Assembly (NCBI GenBank): GCA_028822475.1
Contig: JAPKDT010000036.1
Location: 1-12,752, forward strand
Length of the DNA: 12,752 nt
From: SAR324 cluster bacterium
Lineage (GTDB): Bacteria; SAR324; NAC60-12
Direction of reading: 5' to 3'
Within the stretch, counting starts at the first letter, position 1. Each line of letters starts with the position of its first letter. A program made the position numbers and the translations under genes. Below the pieces are notes generated by a model, which did no database searches, was not told the DNA's origin, and saw nothing but the letters and a program-made list of their open reading frames with translations. Below, piece by piece: positions 1-7,159 of this stretch.

Positions 1-123
1 GGCAAGAATGGATCTAACTACTTTCTGTATTTATGTGTAAGGTAGTTGTATAATTGGTTGCTATGGTTCGAACTTATGGAACGGTATCATTGGTTCTGGC
101 TCATAGACACCTTATGGACATCG

Positions 124-166
124 AATAAAGCCTTGCGTTTCTTTCCGTTGAATCTAAAGGTTTATT
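124..166. terminator. Possible imperfect stem-loop, terminator-like
   Basis: AATAAA-CCTT (124-134, with G130 bulged) can pair with AAGG-TTTATT (157-166) around a loop of about 22 bases. A T-rich stretch follows at about 180-191, but too far away for a classic intrinsic terminator, and the stem has only two G-C pairs. It could end transcription from a gene to the left. This is a weak call from sequence alone. Confidence 0.2.
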
Positions 167-201
167 TCTTATGTAAATAATTTATTTTTTTCAACTATTT
201 C

Positions 202-254
202 AATAATATATATTATTAATGGAATATATTATGGTGTGATTAATAATTTATTAA
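202..254. repeat. Two AT-only palindromes in the MORN upstream region
   Basis: Bases 202-217 form a perfect 16-base palindrome made only of A and T. Bases 240-254 form a second one, with 7-base arms around a single central T. In DNA this AT-rich, short palindromes arise easily by chance. They could also be regulator sites or mark curved, silencer-bound DNA. No factor can be assigned. Confidence 0.4.
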
Positions 255-295
255 GAGAATGGCACTATCTTATCAATATGCATATTAGAATTATG

Positions 296-311
296 CTAAC
301 TAACTAACTAA
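296..311. repeat. (CTAA)4 tandem repeat just before the MORN start
   Basis: Four perfect copies of CTAA end 9 bases before the ATG of the MORN gene. The tract directly follows a small hairpin, GCATA (280-284) with TATGC (292-296) around a 7-base loop. The repeat occupies the place where a ribosome binding site would be expected, and no Shine-Dalgarno sequence is present. Tetranucleotide tracts can change length by slippage and alter expression, but four copies is short for that, so the function is conjecture. Confidence 0.6.
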
Positions 312-320
312 AATAAACTC

Positions 321-1799
321 ATGAGACTTTTGACGCTAATCTTTATTTTCCTTTTACTCTATACTTTTCCATTATCAGTTCATTCGGCAGAAACAGGAGT
401 GTTGTACCATTGGCAGAAATCTCCGGTTAATGTATGGGAGATTTATGGAGATGAAAGATTTCAAAATAAATACATAGGTATAATATTAAATGGGAAACCC
501 GCTGGTAAAGGAATTTTATCTTTCCCTGATGGTAAAAGTGTCACTGGTGAGTGGAAAGATGGGAAAGAGTGGAATACTAAACATTTCAACAGTGACGGAA
601 AACTCATAGGAAGTTCGGTAAAAGGATCAAATATCATAGGTGTAGGAGATAAAATAGAGGTCACACTCTTTTTTCGAAAGTTGAATGGCAAATGGATTTG
701 GGATGATGATGGTGATGCCTTAAAAGATTATAAGTACGAAGGAACAATAGATAATGGTAAACCGAATGGTTCCGGTACATATACCTCTCCCAGTGGGAAC
801 CAATATGTTGGAGATTTTAAGGGTGGGAAAAAACATGGAATGGGTACTTTCAAATATACAAGTGGATCCATTTATAAAGGACATTTTAAGGATGGGAAAA
901 AACATGGAATGGGTACATTCACATCTCCTAATGGTAACAAGTACGTAGGACAGTGGGAGAAAGGCAAAAAAAATGGTACAGGAACTTTTATATATAGTAG
1001 CGGATCTAAGTATCAAGGTGAGTTCAAGAATGACAAACAACATGGACTTGGAACATTTACTTGGAATAATGGAGCAAAAAGAGCCGGTAATTTTAAAAAA
1101 GGAAAACTTTGGAATATCAAAGAATTCAATAAAAAAGGAGACCTTAATAAAAAGTGGGTAAATGGAGTAATGATCTTTGATAAGAAAAAAGGGGAAATAT
1201 TGTTTCTTCATAATGATGACGGTAAATGGGTCTGGATTGAAAACAGAAAAAAGGAAATTGATGGTAAATATGTAGGTTCAATTAATAAAAATGGAATTCC
1301 AGATGGATCCGGAACACTTTCATTACCTGATGGGTACAAATACGAAGGAGAGTGGAGAGATGGTGAAAGGAATGGTCGCGGCACTTATACATATACAGAC
1401 GGGAACCTGTATATAGGAGATTTTAAAAGTGGCAAAAAACACGGTAATGGTTTGCTTAAATTCCAAAATGGGAACAAATACGAAGGAGAATGGAAGAAAG
1501 AAACTAGGCATGGTAAAGGAATATATACCTGGGCTAACGGGGAGAAGTATGTTGGAGAGTTCAAGAATGGGAAATTTAGTGGGCAAGGAACATTCACTTT
1601 TCCTATAGGAGGAGAATTAGAGGGACACAAGTATGAAGGTGGATGGCAAGAAGACAAAAAAAGTGGACAGGGAATATACTTTTTTCCTGACGGAGGCAAA
1701 TTAGTAGGAGAATTCAAGAAAGATAGCCCTTGGAACGTTACTGATTTCGATAAAAATGGGGCTATTAAAGGAAATTATGTAAATGGAGTCAGAAAGTAA
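321..1799 (+). CDS. Secreted MORN-repeat protein, three-module architecture
   Basis: Predicted 492-residue exported protein made mostly of MORN motifs (Y-x-G-x-[FW]-x(2)-G-x(2)-[HN]-G-x-G). Residues 1-23 look like a signal peptide: Arg at 2, a hydrophobic core, and cleavage probably after HSA. No lipobox is seen, so it is probably periplasmic or secreted. About 11-12 good MORN units lie at roughly 51-80, 139-262 and 317-465. Each block closes with a cap of the form WN-x(2)-x-F (84-89, 264-269, 471-476). Two caps are followed by a GKW[IV]W linker (123-127 and 301-305). The last cap ends in VNGV plus two residues, so the protein looks complete. MORN repeats are known as beta-hairpin scaffolds that bind proteins or lipids; no enzymatic domain is present, so the role is unknown. 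Codons are more AT-rich than in neighbouring genes and no ribosome binding site is visible, which is compatible with recent acquisition. The start is the only ATG giving the full signal peptide. Confidence 0.9.
   Translation: MRLLTLIFIFLLLYTFPLSVHSAETGVLYHWQKSPVNVWEIYGDERFQNKYIGIILNGKPAGKGILSFPDGKSVTGEWKDGKEWNTKHFNSDGKLIGSSVKGSNIIGVGDKIEVTLFFRKLNGKWIWDDDGDALKDYKYEGTIDNGKPNGSGTYTSPSGNQYVGDFKGGKKHGMGTFKYTSGSIYKGHFKDGKKHGMGTFTSPNGNKYVGQWEKGKKNGTGTFIYSSGSKYQGEFKNDKQHGLGTFTWNNGAKRAGNFKKGKLWNIKEFNKKGDLNKKWVNGVMIFDKKKGEILFLHNDDGKWVWIENRKKEIDGKYVGSINKNGIPDGSGTLSLPDGYKYEGEWRDGERNGRGTYTYTDGNLYIGDFKSGKKHGNGLLKFQNGNKYEGEWKKETRHGKGIYTWANGEKYVGEFKNGKFSGQGTFTFPIGGELEGHKYEGGWQEDKKSGQGIYFFPDGGKLVGEFKKDSPWNVTDFDKNGAIKGNYVNGVRK
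814..916 (+). repeat. Near-identical adjacent MORN units at DNA level
   Basis: A stretch of 34 bases at 814-847 recurs at 883-916 with a single mismatch, 69 bases (23 codons, one MORN unit) apart. Most other MORN units in the gene share only the protein motif, so this pair points to a recent duplication or gene conversion. Its spacing preserves the reading frame, so units could be gained or lost without breaking the protein. Confidence 0.75.
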
Positions 1800-1849
1800 T
1801 AAGCCTTAAGAGTACATATTTTATTACCGATCACAAAGGAAAAATAAAT

Positions 1850-2116
1850 GTGCCGAAGTTAAGCCTTGAAATAAATATTATGACTCCATTGAGAACAATC
1901 ACTCCGCAAGCTGTGGTGGTAGAAAAAAACTGACTATAGCTCAGTAAAAGTTCCTACAAAGGATTTTTTTTAGTAGAAGTTGTGTTTTCACAAGCTTGGG
2001 AAAGTATCACTTTTCTCTATGAACTTTGCCATAATGTAGGATTTCCGCAGGGAAGTTGGCGGGAGTCGGATGCAGAACTTTTTAGCTTTGAATCTGAATC
2101 ATGGGTTGAAAATTGA
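1850..2116 (+). pseudogene. Possible small broken or mis-sequenced gene coupled to pyrD
   Basis: A GTG at 1850 follows AAAGGA (1835-1840) at a spacing of nine bases. The frame is open to TGA at 1931-1933, with a TAG at 1937-1939. The same frame is open again from 1940 to TGA at 2114-2116. Between the A7 run (1923-1929) and the T8 run (1964-1971) the next frame is open. One extra A and one missing T would therefore give a continuous protein of about 88 residues ending in SWVEN. Its stop overlaps the pyrD TTG start as TTGA, the same arrangement as hisS-lspA, which suggests a real translated gene. I do not recognise the product. Alternatives are a decayed gene, a shorter protein from GTG at 1982 (44 residues), or chance open frames. 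Confidence 0.35.
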
Positions 2117-3276
2117 AACTCCCCTTAAATTTTCTTTATCGAAAACTACGCCCCTTTTTATTTGCAGGTGATGCTGAGAAAGTGCACGAAAGGATGCTCT
2201 CCAGCGTAGAATTTTTCTCAAAAATCCCTGGATTTTTACCGCTTTTACGCCAGCAATTTATTGAGGACAATCCGCTATTGCGTACAGAACTCTTTTCTAA
2301 AACTCTTAAAAACCCAATTGGACTTGCGGCTGGATTTGATAAAAACGGCCGCATCCATCCCGCGTTATTCGCACTCGGTTTTGGCTTTGTTGAAATAGGC
2401 ACAGTAACTCCGAGTCCGCAAGACGGGAACCCCCGTCCCAGACTTTTCCGTCTATTAGAAGATCAAGCAGTGATTAACCGTCTGGGATTCAATAATCAGG
2501 GAGCCTGGAAAATGGCGGAAAGGCTGGTTGCAAACACACTAAAAATCAAATCCGCAGATGCTGATATTTTTGAACTGTCCCAGGATTATCCTGCAAATAT
2601 CGATTCCGGAATGCTCGGTATCAATATTGGAAAGAACAAAGATACAACACTCGAAAATGCCACTGAAGATTATGTTTCTGTACTAAGCACGCTCCATCCG
2701 TTTGCAGAATATTTCACACTAAACATCAGTTCACCGAACACAGAGGATTTACGTAATCTGCAGGAAAAAGAGGCACTGCGGATTTTACTGGATGCTGTCT
2801 GTACGCGGCGTGATGAACTCGATCGGAATCATTCCCGCAACACTCCATTGCTTGTTAAACTTGCTCCTGACCTAGATGAAGACACATTGGAAAACAGTGT
2901 ACGTGTTCTTCAAGAATTTTCAATTCAGGGTGTTATTGCCTCCAATACCACTGTAGATCGTCCGGCATTAAAAAGTAAGCATCAAACAGAAACCGGAGGT
3001 TTGAGTGGAGTACCACTGCAGAAACGTAGCACCGCGATGATCAGGACTTTGTTTGCTGAACTTGGTGCAGCCATGCCAATCATTGGTGTTGGAGGAATTT
3101 TTAACGGAGCAGATGCATACGAAAAAATAAAAGCCGGCGCTACTGCCGTGCAGATTTATACTGCCTTGATTTACGAAGGTCCGGGGCTTGTCAGGAAAGT
3201 TAAAGCAGAACTGGCAAATTTATTAGAAAGGGACGGATACAAAAGTGTTTCCGAAGCGGTAGGTGCAGATCATTGA
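2113..3276 (+). CDS. pyrD: Dihydroorotate dehydrogenase (quinone), class 2
   Basis: Catalyses oxidation of dihydroorotate to orotate, the fourth step of UMP synthesis, passing electrons to membrane quinones. The N-terminal helices (about 1-45, containing AEKVHE) are the membrane-associating segment that defines class 2. The FMN-barrel signatures are GFDKNG (74-79), the GxNIGKNKD region (169-177), NISSPNT (204-210) with the expected catalytic Ser207, SNTT (277-280) and GVGGI (325-329). At 387 residues it is longer than the usual 335-350. About 20 extra residues lie near 143-163, just before the GINIG strand. The start is TTG at 2113: an in-frame TGA sits at 2107-2109 and the next Met (28) would cut into the N-terminal domain. 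No Shine-Dalgarno is seen, and the start overlaps an upstream stop as TTGA, suggesting coupling to the preceding frame. Converges on fprA. Confidence 0.97.
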   Translation: MKLPLNFLYRKLRPFLFAGDAEKVHERMLSSVEFFSKIPGFLPLLRQQFIEDNPLLRTELFSKTLKNPIGLAAGFDKNGRIHPALFALGFGFVEIGTVTPSPQDGNPRPRLFRLLEDQAVINRLGFNNQGAWKMAERLVANTLKIKSADADIFELSQDYPANIDSGMLGINIGKNKDTTLENATEDYVSVLSTLHPFAEYFTLNISSPNTEDLRNLQEKEALRILLDAVCTRRDELDRNHSRNTPLLVKLAPDLDEDTLENSVRVLQEFSIQGVIASNTTVDRPALKSKHQTETGGLSGVPLQKRSTAMIRTLFAELGAAMPIIGVGGIFNGADAYEKIKAGATAVQIYTALIYEGPGLVRKVKAELANLLERDGYKSVSEAVGADH

Positions 3277-3280
3277 ATTT

Positions 3281-4669
3281 TTAATTATTTTCTTGATGGA
3301 TTACCGACAGCATTTCTGCTAATGAAGTGAGTTTTACTCTGGGACGTCCGTGTTTTTGTCCGACATCAGTTTCATGAGCATCGAGCAGTTTCCAGTCTGC
3401 AAATGAAACATATTCCACTTTTCGCTTTTCGAGCAGTGAAACAATATCCGGATTAGCGTAATTTTTTCTGGCTTCCAATTTTTCATTGAGGAAAGTTTCC
3501 AGCATACGATGCACGGTTTCCACCGCATCCTGTTTATTGGTACCGATTACACCGACAGGACCTCGCTTTATCCAACCTGCGACATATTCACGTTTACGCA
3601 GAACATTTCCGTTTCCCGGATCCTTGACCTGTCCGCATTCATTAGGAATTGTGCCTGATTTTTGATCAAAAGGCAGATCCGGAAGAGCTTTACCATGATA
3701 ACCAATCGAACGGAAGACAAGCCCTGCTGCGGCTTCACTAATTTCTGCTGTCGCCTGTGGAGCTAAACTACCGTCTTTCCGTTTCACCAGTTGATTACGC
3801 ACCATACTGATTTTTTCAACTTTTTCATTTCCGGATATTTCAACAGGCGAAGTAAGAAACAGAAAATGAACTCGCCGTTTTTTTCCAGAAACATCTTTTT
3901 TGGAAATCTGCTTTAGAATCTCAATATTTTTCTTAGTATCGTTGCTGGCATCAGTTTCCAGAATCTGCTGACTTTCCGCATCCAGCTCAAGCAAATTTTT
4001 CTCGACCAACACATCTGCATCTGCGAGTTCCATGAACTCTCTTAACTCTGCCGGTGAAAAGGCGGCCTGCAAAGGTCCACGACGTCCTACGAGCCAGATG
4101 TCTTCAAGCTGACTTGCGCGTAATGCTTCAAGCGCATAATCGGCAATATCGGTTTTCGCCAGTTCTTCATGAGTTTTTGCTAGTATCCGGGCCACGTCAA
4201 GCGCTACATTTCCAATTCCAATCACAAACGCGTTCCTCGCGGACAAATCAAACTTATAATCACAAAAATCCGGATGTCCGTTATACCATGCGACAAATTC
4301 AGTCGCAGAGTGACTTCCGGATAAATCCTCTCCTGGAATCCCAAGTTCTCGGTCAGCGGGACTGCCGACTGAGTAAATGACCGCATCATAGTGTTCTAGT
4401 AAATCCGCCTGAAAAATATCACGTCCAATTTCTACATTTCCGAAAAACCTGAAATTCTCATTTTCCGCAATACGAGTGTAAATTTTTTGCACAGATTTAA
4501 TTTTTTGATGATCAGGAGCAACACCTCCGCGTACCAATCCAAAAGGAGTCGGAAGACGTTCAAACATGTCAACTTTTATCTCCCATGACTTCTGCCTAAA
4601 AAGCTCACCTGCTGCATAAAATCCTGCAGGACCGGAACCGATAACAGCTATTTTCCAGCATTCATTCAT
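3281..4669 (-). CDS. fprA: NADPH-ferredoxin reductase, adrenodoxin-reductase type
   Basis: FAD flavoprotein of 462 residues that moves electrons between NADPH and ferredoxin in the cytoplasm. It belongs to the adrenodoxin reductase/FprA family, not the plant-type Fpr family. Visible signatures are the FAD dinucleotide fold GSGPAG (11-16), LVRGGVAPDH (45-54), the NADP fold GIGNVALD (151-158), VGRRGP (194-199), and the conserved WIKRGPVGVIGTNK block (366-379). The length matches mycobacterial FprA (about 456). It starts at ATG 4669 with no clear Shine-Dalgarno. It is the third gene after hemA and hemC, 56 bases beyond hemC, so probably co-transcribed, though the gap could hold its own promoter. 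Its stop lies four bases from the pyrD stop, leaving no room for a terminator hairpin between the convergent genes. The physiological ferredoxin partner is not in the window. Confidence 0.94.
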   Translation of the reverse strand: MNECWKIAVIGSGPAGFYAAGELFRQKSWEIKVDMFERLPTPFGLVRGGVAPDHQKIKSVQKIYTRIAENENFRFFGNVEIGRDIFQADLLEHYDAVIYSVGSPADRELGIPGEDLSGSHSATEFVAWYNGHPDFCDYKFDLSARNAFVIGIGNVALDVARILAKTHEELAKTDIADYALEALRASQLEDIWLVGRRGPLQAAFSPAELREFMELADADVLVEKNLLELDAESQQILETDASNDTKKNIEILKQISKKDVSGKKRRVHFLFLTSPVEISGNEKVEKISMVRNQLVKRKDGSLAPQATAEISEAAAGLVFRSIGYHGKALPDLPFDQKSGTIPNECGQVKDPGNGNVLRKREYVAGWIKRGPVGVIGTNKQDAVETVHRMLETFLNEKLEARKNYANPDIVSLLEKRKVEYVSFADWKLLDAHETDVGQKHGRPRVKLTSLAEMLSVIHQENN

Positions 4670-4711
4670 GAGTTTTTGTTAATCAATTTTAAAGTGATAA
4701 ATCTAGCTAAT

Positions 4712-4730
4712 AATAAATTCACAATTTATT
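4712..4730. repeat. Perfect 8-base inverted repeat across the hemC stop
   Basis: AATAAATT (4712-4719) and AATTTATT (4723-4730) are exact reverse complements separated by CAC. The element overlaps the hemC stop codon and lies in the hemC-fprA gap. With no G-C pairs in the arms and a three-base loop it is a poor terminator. It could be an operator for fprA or an mRNA-processing hairpin, or chance in AT-rich DNA. Confidence 0.4.
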
Positions 4731-5688
4731 TTTTGGCGGCATGAACTTTTTCTAAAATTTCCTTTGCACCATTTTTCAGTAGCCACTGTGCTGCCTCCCG
4801 GCCGAGCATAACAGCGTCTTGACGAGCGGCACGCGCCTCGTAGCGCAAAACAGATTTGCCTTCAGGATCCGCAATTAAGGCCCGCAAAAACAACTCATCT
4901 CCGTTTAAGATACAATATCCAGCTAAGGGAATTTGACAATTTCCTTCCAGCTCAGTCAACAGGGTACGCTCCGCAAGCAAACAATCCCAGGTAGTTTTAT
5001 CATTTAGATGCTGAATGCAGCTCAGTGTCTGCTGATCACCGATTCGTGTTTCAATCCCAATCGCGCCTTGACCGATTGCTGGAAGCATCCATTCCATCGG
5101 CAGTACTTCAGTAATACGATCTTCAAGCTCACTGCGTTTTAAGCCCGCAACTGCCAAAATAGTAGCATCGACTTCTCCTTCATCAAGTTTCCGGAGCCGT
5201 GTGATTACATTACCGCGTAAACTCCGGATCAGCAAATCCGGTCGGTGATGCTTTAACTGTGAAGCGCGGCGTAATGAACTTGTCCCTACTACTCCACCCT
5301 GCGGAAAATCGTCAATGCCTCCATATTTTTGACAGAGCCACGCATCTCCTGGATCTTCTCTTTCAGTAATGACTTTAATTTCCAAGCCTTCCGGGAAAAA
5401 TCCAGTAACGTCTTTCATACTGTGAACGGCCATATCGGCACGTCCGTCAAGGAGAGCTGTTTCCAGTTCCTTGATAAAAAGCCCCTTACCACCTACTTCC
5501 GAAAGCGGGCGGTCCTGAATGCGGTCACCGGTAGTTTTTAAAATTAATAATTCTACAGTTATTCCAGGATATCGTTCAAGAATATTTTCCTGCACCCATC
5601 GCGCCTGCCAGAGAGCGAGAGGACTTCCACGGGTTGCAATCTTAAAAGTGAGTTTCCTTGAACCGCTTGTTGATAAAGCGTTGGGCAT
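4726..5688 (-). CDS. hemC: Hydroxymethylbilane synthase (porphobilinogen deaminase)
   Basis: Polymerises four porphobilinogen molecules into hydroxymethylbilane in cytoplasmic tetrapyrrole synthesis. The 320-residue length is normal. Signatures are the N-terminal IATRGSPLALWQA (17-29), GDRIQDRPLSEVGGKGLF (54-71) containing the substrate-binding arginine region, VHSMKDV (88-94) with the catalytic Asp93, and GTSSLRRASQL (135-145). LEGNCQIPLAGYC supplies Cys251, the expected attachment site of the dipyrromethane cofactor. ATG at 5688 is three bases after the hemA stop, so translation is almost certainly coupled; no independent Shine-Dalgarno is visible. A short N-terminal extension of about 12 residues precedes the conserved core. 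No hemD or hemB is adjacent. Confidence 0.97.
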   Translation of the reverse strand: MPNALSTSGSRKLTFKIATRGSPLALWQARWVQENILERYPGITVELLILKTTGDRIQDRPLSEVGGKGLFIKELETALLDGRADMAVHSMKDVTGFFPEGLEIKVITEREDPGDAWLCQKYGGIDDFPQGGVVGTSSLRRASQLKHHRPDLLIRSLRGNVITRLRKLDEGEVDATILAVAGLKRSELEDRITEVLPMEWMLPAIGQGAIGIETRIGDQQTLSCIQHLNDKTTWDCLLAERTLLTELEGNCQIPLAGYCILNGDELFLRALIADPEGKSVLRYEARAARQDAVMLGREAAQWLLKNGAKEILEKVHAAKK

Positions 5689-5691
5689 GAG

Positions 5692-7005
5692 TTATGATTT
5701 GATGATTTTAAGTCTGGGTTGATTTTTTTCTGCCTGTTCCAGGTTAACTGGAGTTGGATTCAGGTCAAAGATTTTTGTTACTGAATCCAGATAGAGATGT
5801 GCGTCTTCTGCATGCGCAATTTTCTTGAGATTGCGTGATGGATCGTGCAGTAATTTGTGCACCAGCCGGTGTACCATTAATTCTACTTCTTTTCGTTCTG
5901 ACTCAGGCAAGACTTTCATGCGGCTCAAACCTCTCTCCATTTCATCCTTTGCCATGGCATGGAAGGATTTACGCAAACTTCTGATAGTCGGCACTGCAGA
6001 CAAAGACTTAAACCAGAGTTCCAGTTCGGTTAATTCATTTTCGATAATCTCTTCGGCTTTTACAGACTGTTTCTTGCGTTCCTCTTGGTTGCGTGAAACG
6101 AGAGATTGCAGATCATCAATATCGTAACAAAACGCACCATGCAGCTTATTTATTTCAGGGTCAATATCCCTCGGTACAGCAATGTCTATAAAAAACATTG
6201 GGTTAGCTTTACGCTTTCTCAAACAGTTCTTAACTAGCTCCGGACTGATGATATAGTCACGTGCACCGGTTGAACTGATGACAATATCAGCCTCATGAAG
6301 ATGACGCTCAAGATGATCAAACGGAACAGCAATACCATTAAATTTTTCCGCAAGTTCTGCCGCGCTTGAGAATGTCCTGTTTGTCACAAACAATTGTGAA
6401 ATTCCGTTCCGCATGAGGTGCCTCACTGCTAATTCGGCCATTTCTCCTGCACCAATTACCATCACTCTCTGCTTAGACAGATCCTCAAAAATATGTTTTG
6501 CGAGTTCCACCGCGGCATAGCTGATAGAAACAGCATTACTGGCAATTGTTGTTTCTGTACGTACACGCTTGGCCGTTGAAAAAGCCCGTGTAAAAAGTGG
6601 ATGAAGAAGTTTGCCCGTCAATTCCACATCACTGAAAGATTGAAACGAATCCTTGAGCTGACCAAGAATCTGCGGTTCTCCCAGCACCATCGATTCTAAA
6701 CTCGAGGCAACCCGGAAAAGGTGTCTTACACCGTCCAAATTCTGAATGGTATAAACACTTTCCCGCAGTTCGTCAAGTTTCCAATACGCTTCCAGCATCT
6801 CAATGATTTGCTCCAGTTGCTGTTCCGCGTTTACAAGATAAAACTCTGTACGGTTGCAGGTGCTAAGGATTACAACACCGCCTAACTTGAAACGACGGCT
6901 GAGCTGCTGTCCAAGTTCAACCTGCTGTTTTGGAGTCAGCGACAGTTTATCCCGTACTTCAACAGGAGTCTTTCTGAAGTTCCAACCGATTACATTAAAA
7001 CGCAT
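5692..7005 (-). CDS. hemA: Glutamyl-tRNA reductase
   Basis: Reduces glutamyl-tRNA(Glu) with NADPH to glutamate-1-semialdehyde, the first committed step of the C5 route to heme. From ATG 7005 the protein has 437 residues. The catalytic Cys is at position 50 in STCNRTE, as is usual. Other signatures are the N-terminal GWNFRKTPVEVR (7-18), GVRHLFRVASSLESMVLGEP (92-111), ILGQ (113-116), the NADPH fold VIGAGEMA (183-190), and a C-terminal helical dimerisation domain from about 310. A TTG two codons upstream (7009-7011) is a possible start but would move the Cys to 52; neither has a convincing ribosome binding site. First gene of the leftward hemA-hemC-fprA group and divergent from pgsA. Its presence indicates that ALA is made from glutamate, not by ALA synthase. 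Confidence 0.97.
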   Translation of the reverse strand: MRFNVIGWNFRKTPVEVRDKLSLTPKQQVELGQQLSRRFKLGGVVILSTCNRTEFYLVNAEQQLEQIIEMLEAYWKLDELRESVYTIQNLDGVRHLFRVASSLESMVLGEPQILGQLKDSFQSFSDVELTGKLLHPLFTRAFSTAKRVRTETTIASNAVSISYAAVELAKHIFEDLSKQRVMVIGAGEMAELAVRHLMRNGISQLFVTNRTFSSAAELAEKFNGIAVPFDHLERHLHEADIVISSTGARDYIISPELVKNCLRKRKANPMFFIDIAVPRDIDPEINKLHGAFCYDIDDLQSLVSRNQEERKKQSVKAEEIIENELTELELWFKSLSAVPTIRSLRKSFHAMAKDEMERGLSRMKVLPESERKEVELMVHRLVHKLLHDPSRNLKKIAHAEDAHLYLDSVTKIFDLNPTPVNLEQAEKNQPRLKIIKS

Positions 7006-7159
7006 AAGCAATAAATAATTTAGCTAATCCTGCTCTTTGCACAAGATCTCTACAGTGAATTCATAAATTTGATTCAAACTGAAAGGTAAATTGCTTTTTC
7101 CCCTTGTTCAGCGCATCATACTATTCGAACAAAAAAACTCAAGACAGGAAATATATTTC
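7006..7159. promoter_or_regulatory. Divergent intergenic region, hemA / pgsA
   Basis: This 154-base gap must hold the promoters for leftward hemA and rightward pgsA. On the minus strand a weak pair is TTGAAT (complement of about 7070-7075) followed 17 bases later by TGTAGA; another is TTGTGC with TAAATT at 16 bases. For pgsA I see no pair with both good boxes and good spacing. AGGAA at 7146-7150 is the pgsA ribosome binding site. Exact promoters are not resolved. Confidence 0.4.

Larger units (their letters stand above)
1..320. other. AT-rich non-coding region upstream of the MORN gene
   Basis: I see no confident gene here. Frame 1 is open from base 1 except for one TAG at 43-45, then runs from TTG at 46 (or ATG at 76) to TAA at 178-180. 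The resulting short peptide is rich in Trp and aromatic residues and I do not recognise it. It could be the decayed end of an upstream gene or chance. From about 170 the sequence becomes very AT-rich and palindromic, which is more typical of a regulatory or horizontally acquired flank. A TATAAT lies at 49-54 but has no good -35 partner. No ribosome binding site is visible before the MORN start at 321. Confidence 0.5.

Noticed and set aside
65..73. GGTTCGAAC resembling a tRNA T-loop
   Set aside because: The flanking T-stem pairs only through several wobbles, and no acceptor stem, D-arm or anticodon arm fits around it.
260..265. TGGCAC as the -24 half of a sigma54 promoter
   Set aside because: The required GC-containing -12 element is missing at the right distance.
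461..1717. Several long antisense open frames opposite the MORN gene
   Set aside because: They follow from the repetitive, stop-poor antisense of the MORN codons. Their products are low-complexity and match no family, while the sense frame is clearly a repeat protein.
4054..4380. Plus-strand open frame within fprA
   Set aside because: It is the antisense shadow of a well-conserved flavoprotein gene and has no recognisable product.
7091..7159. TTG start adding 23 residues to PgsA
   Set aside because: The extension is not conserved, and ATG 7160 has AGGAA at nine bases and gives the normal family length.
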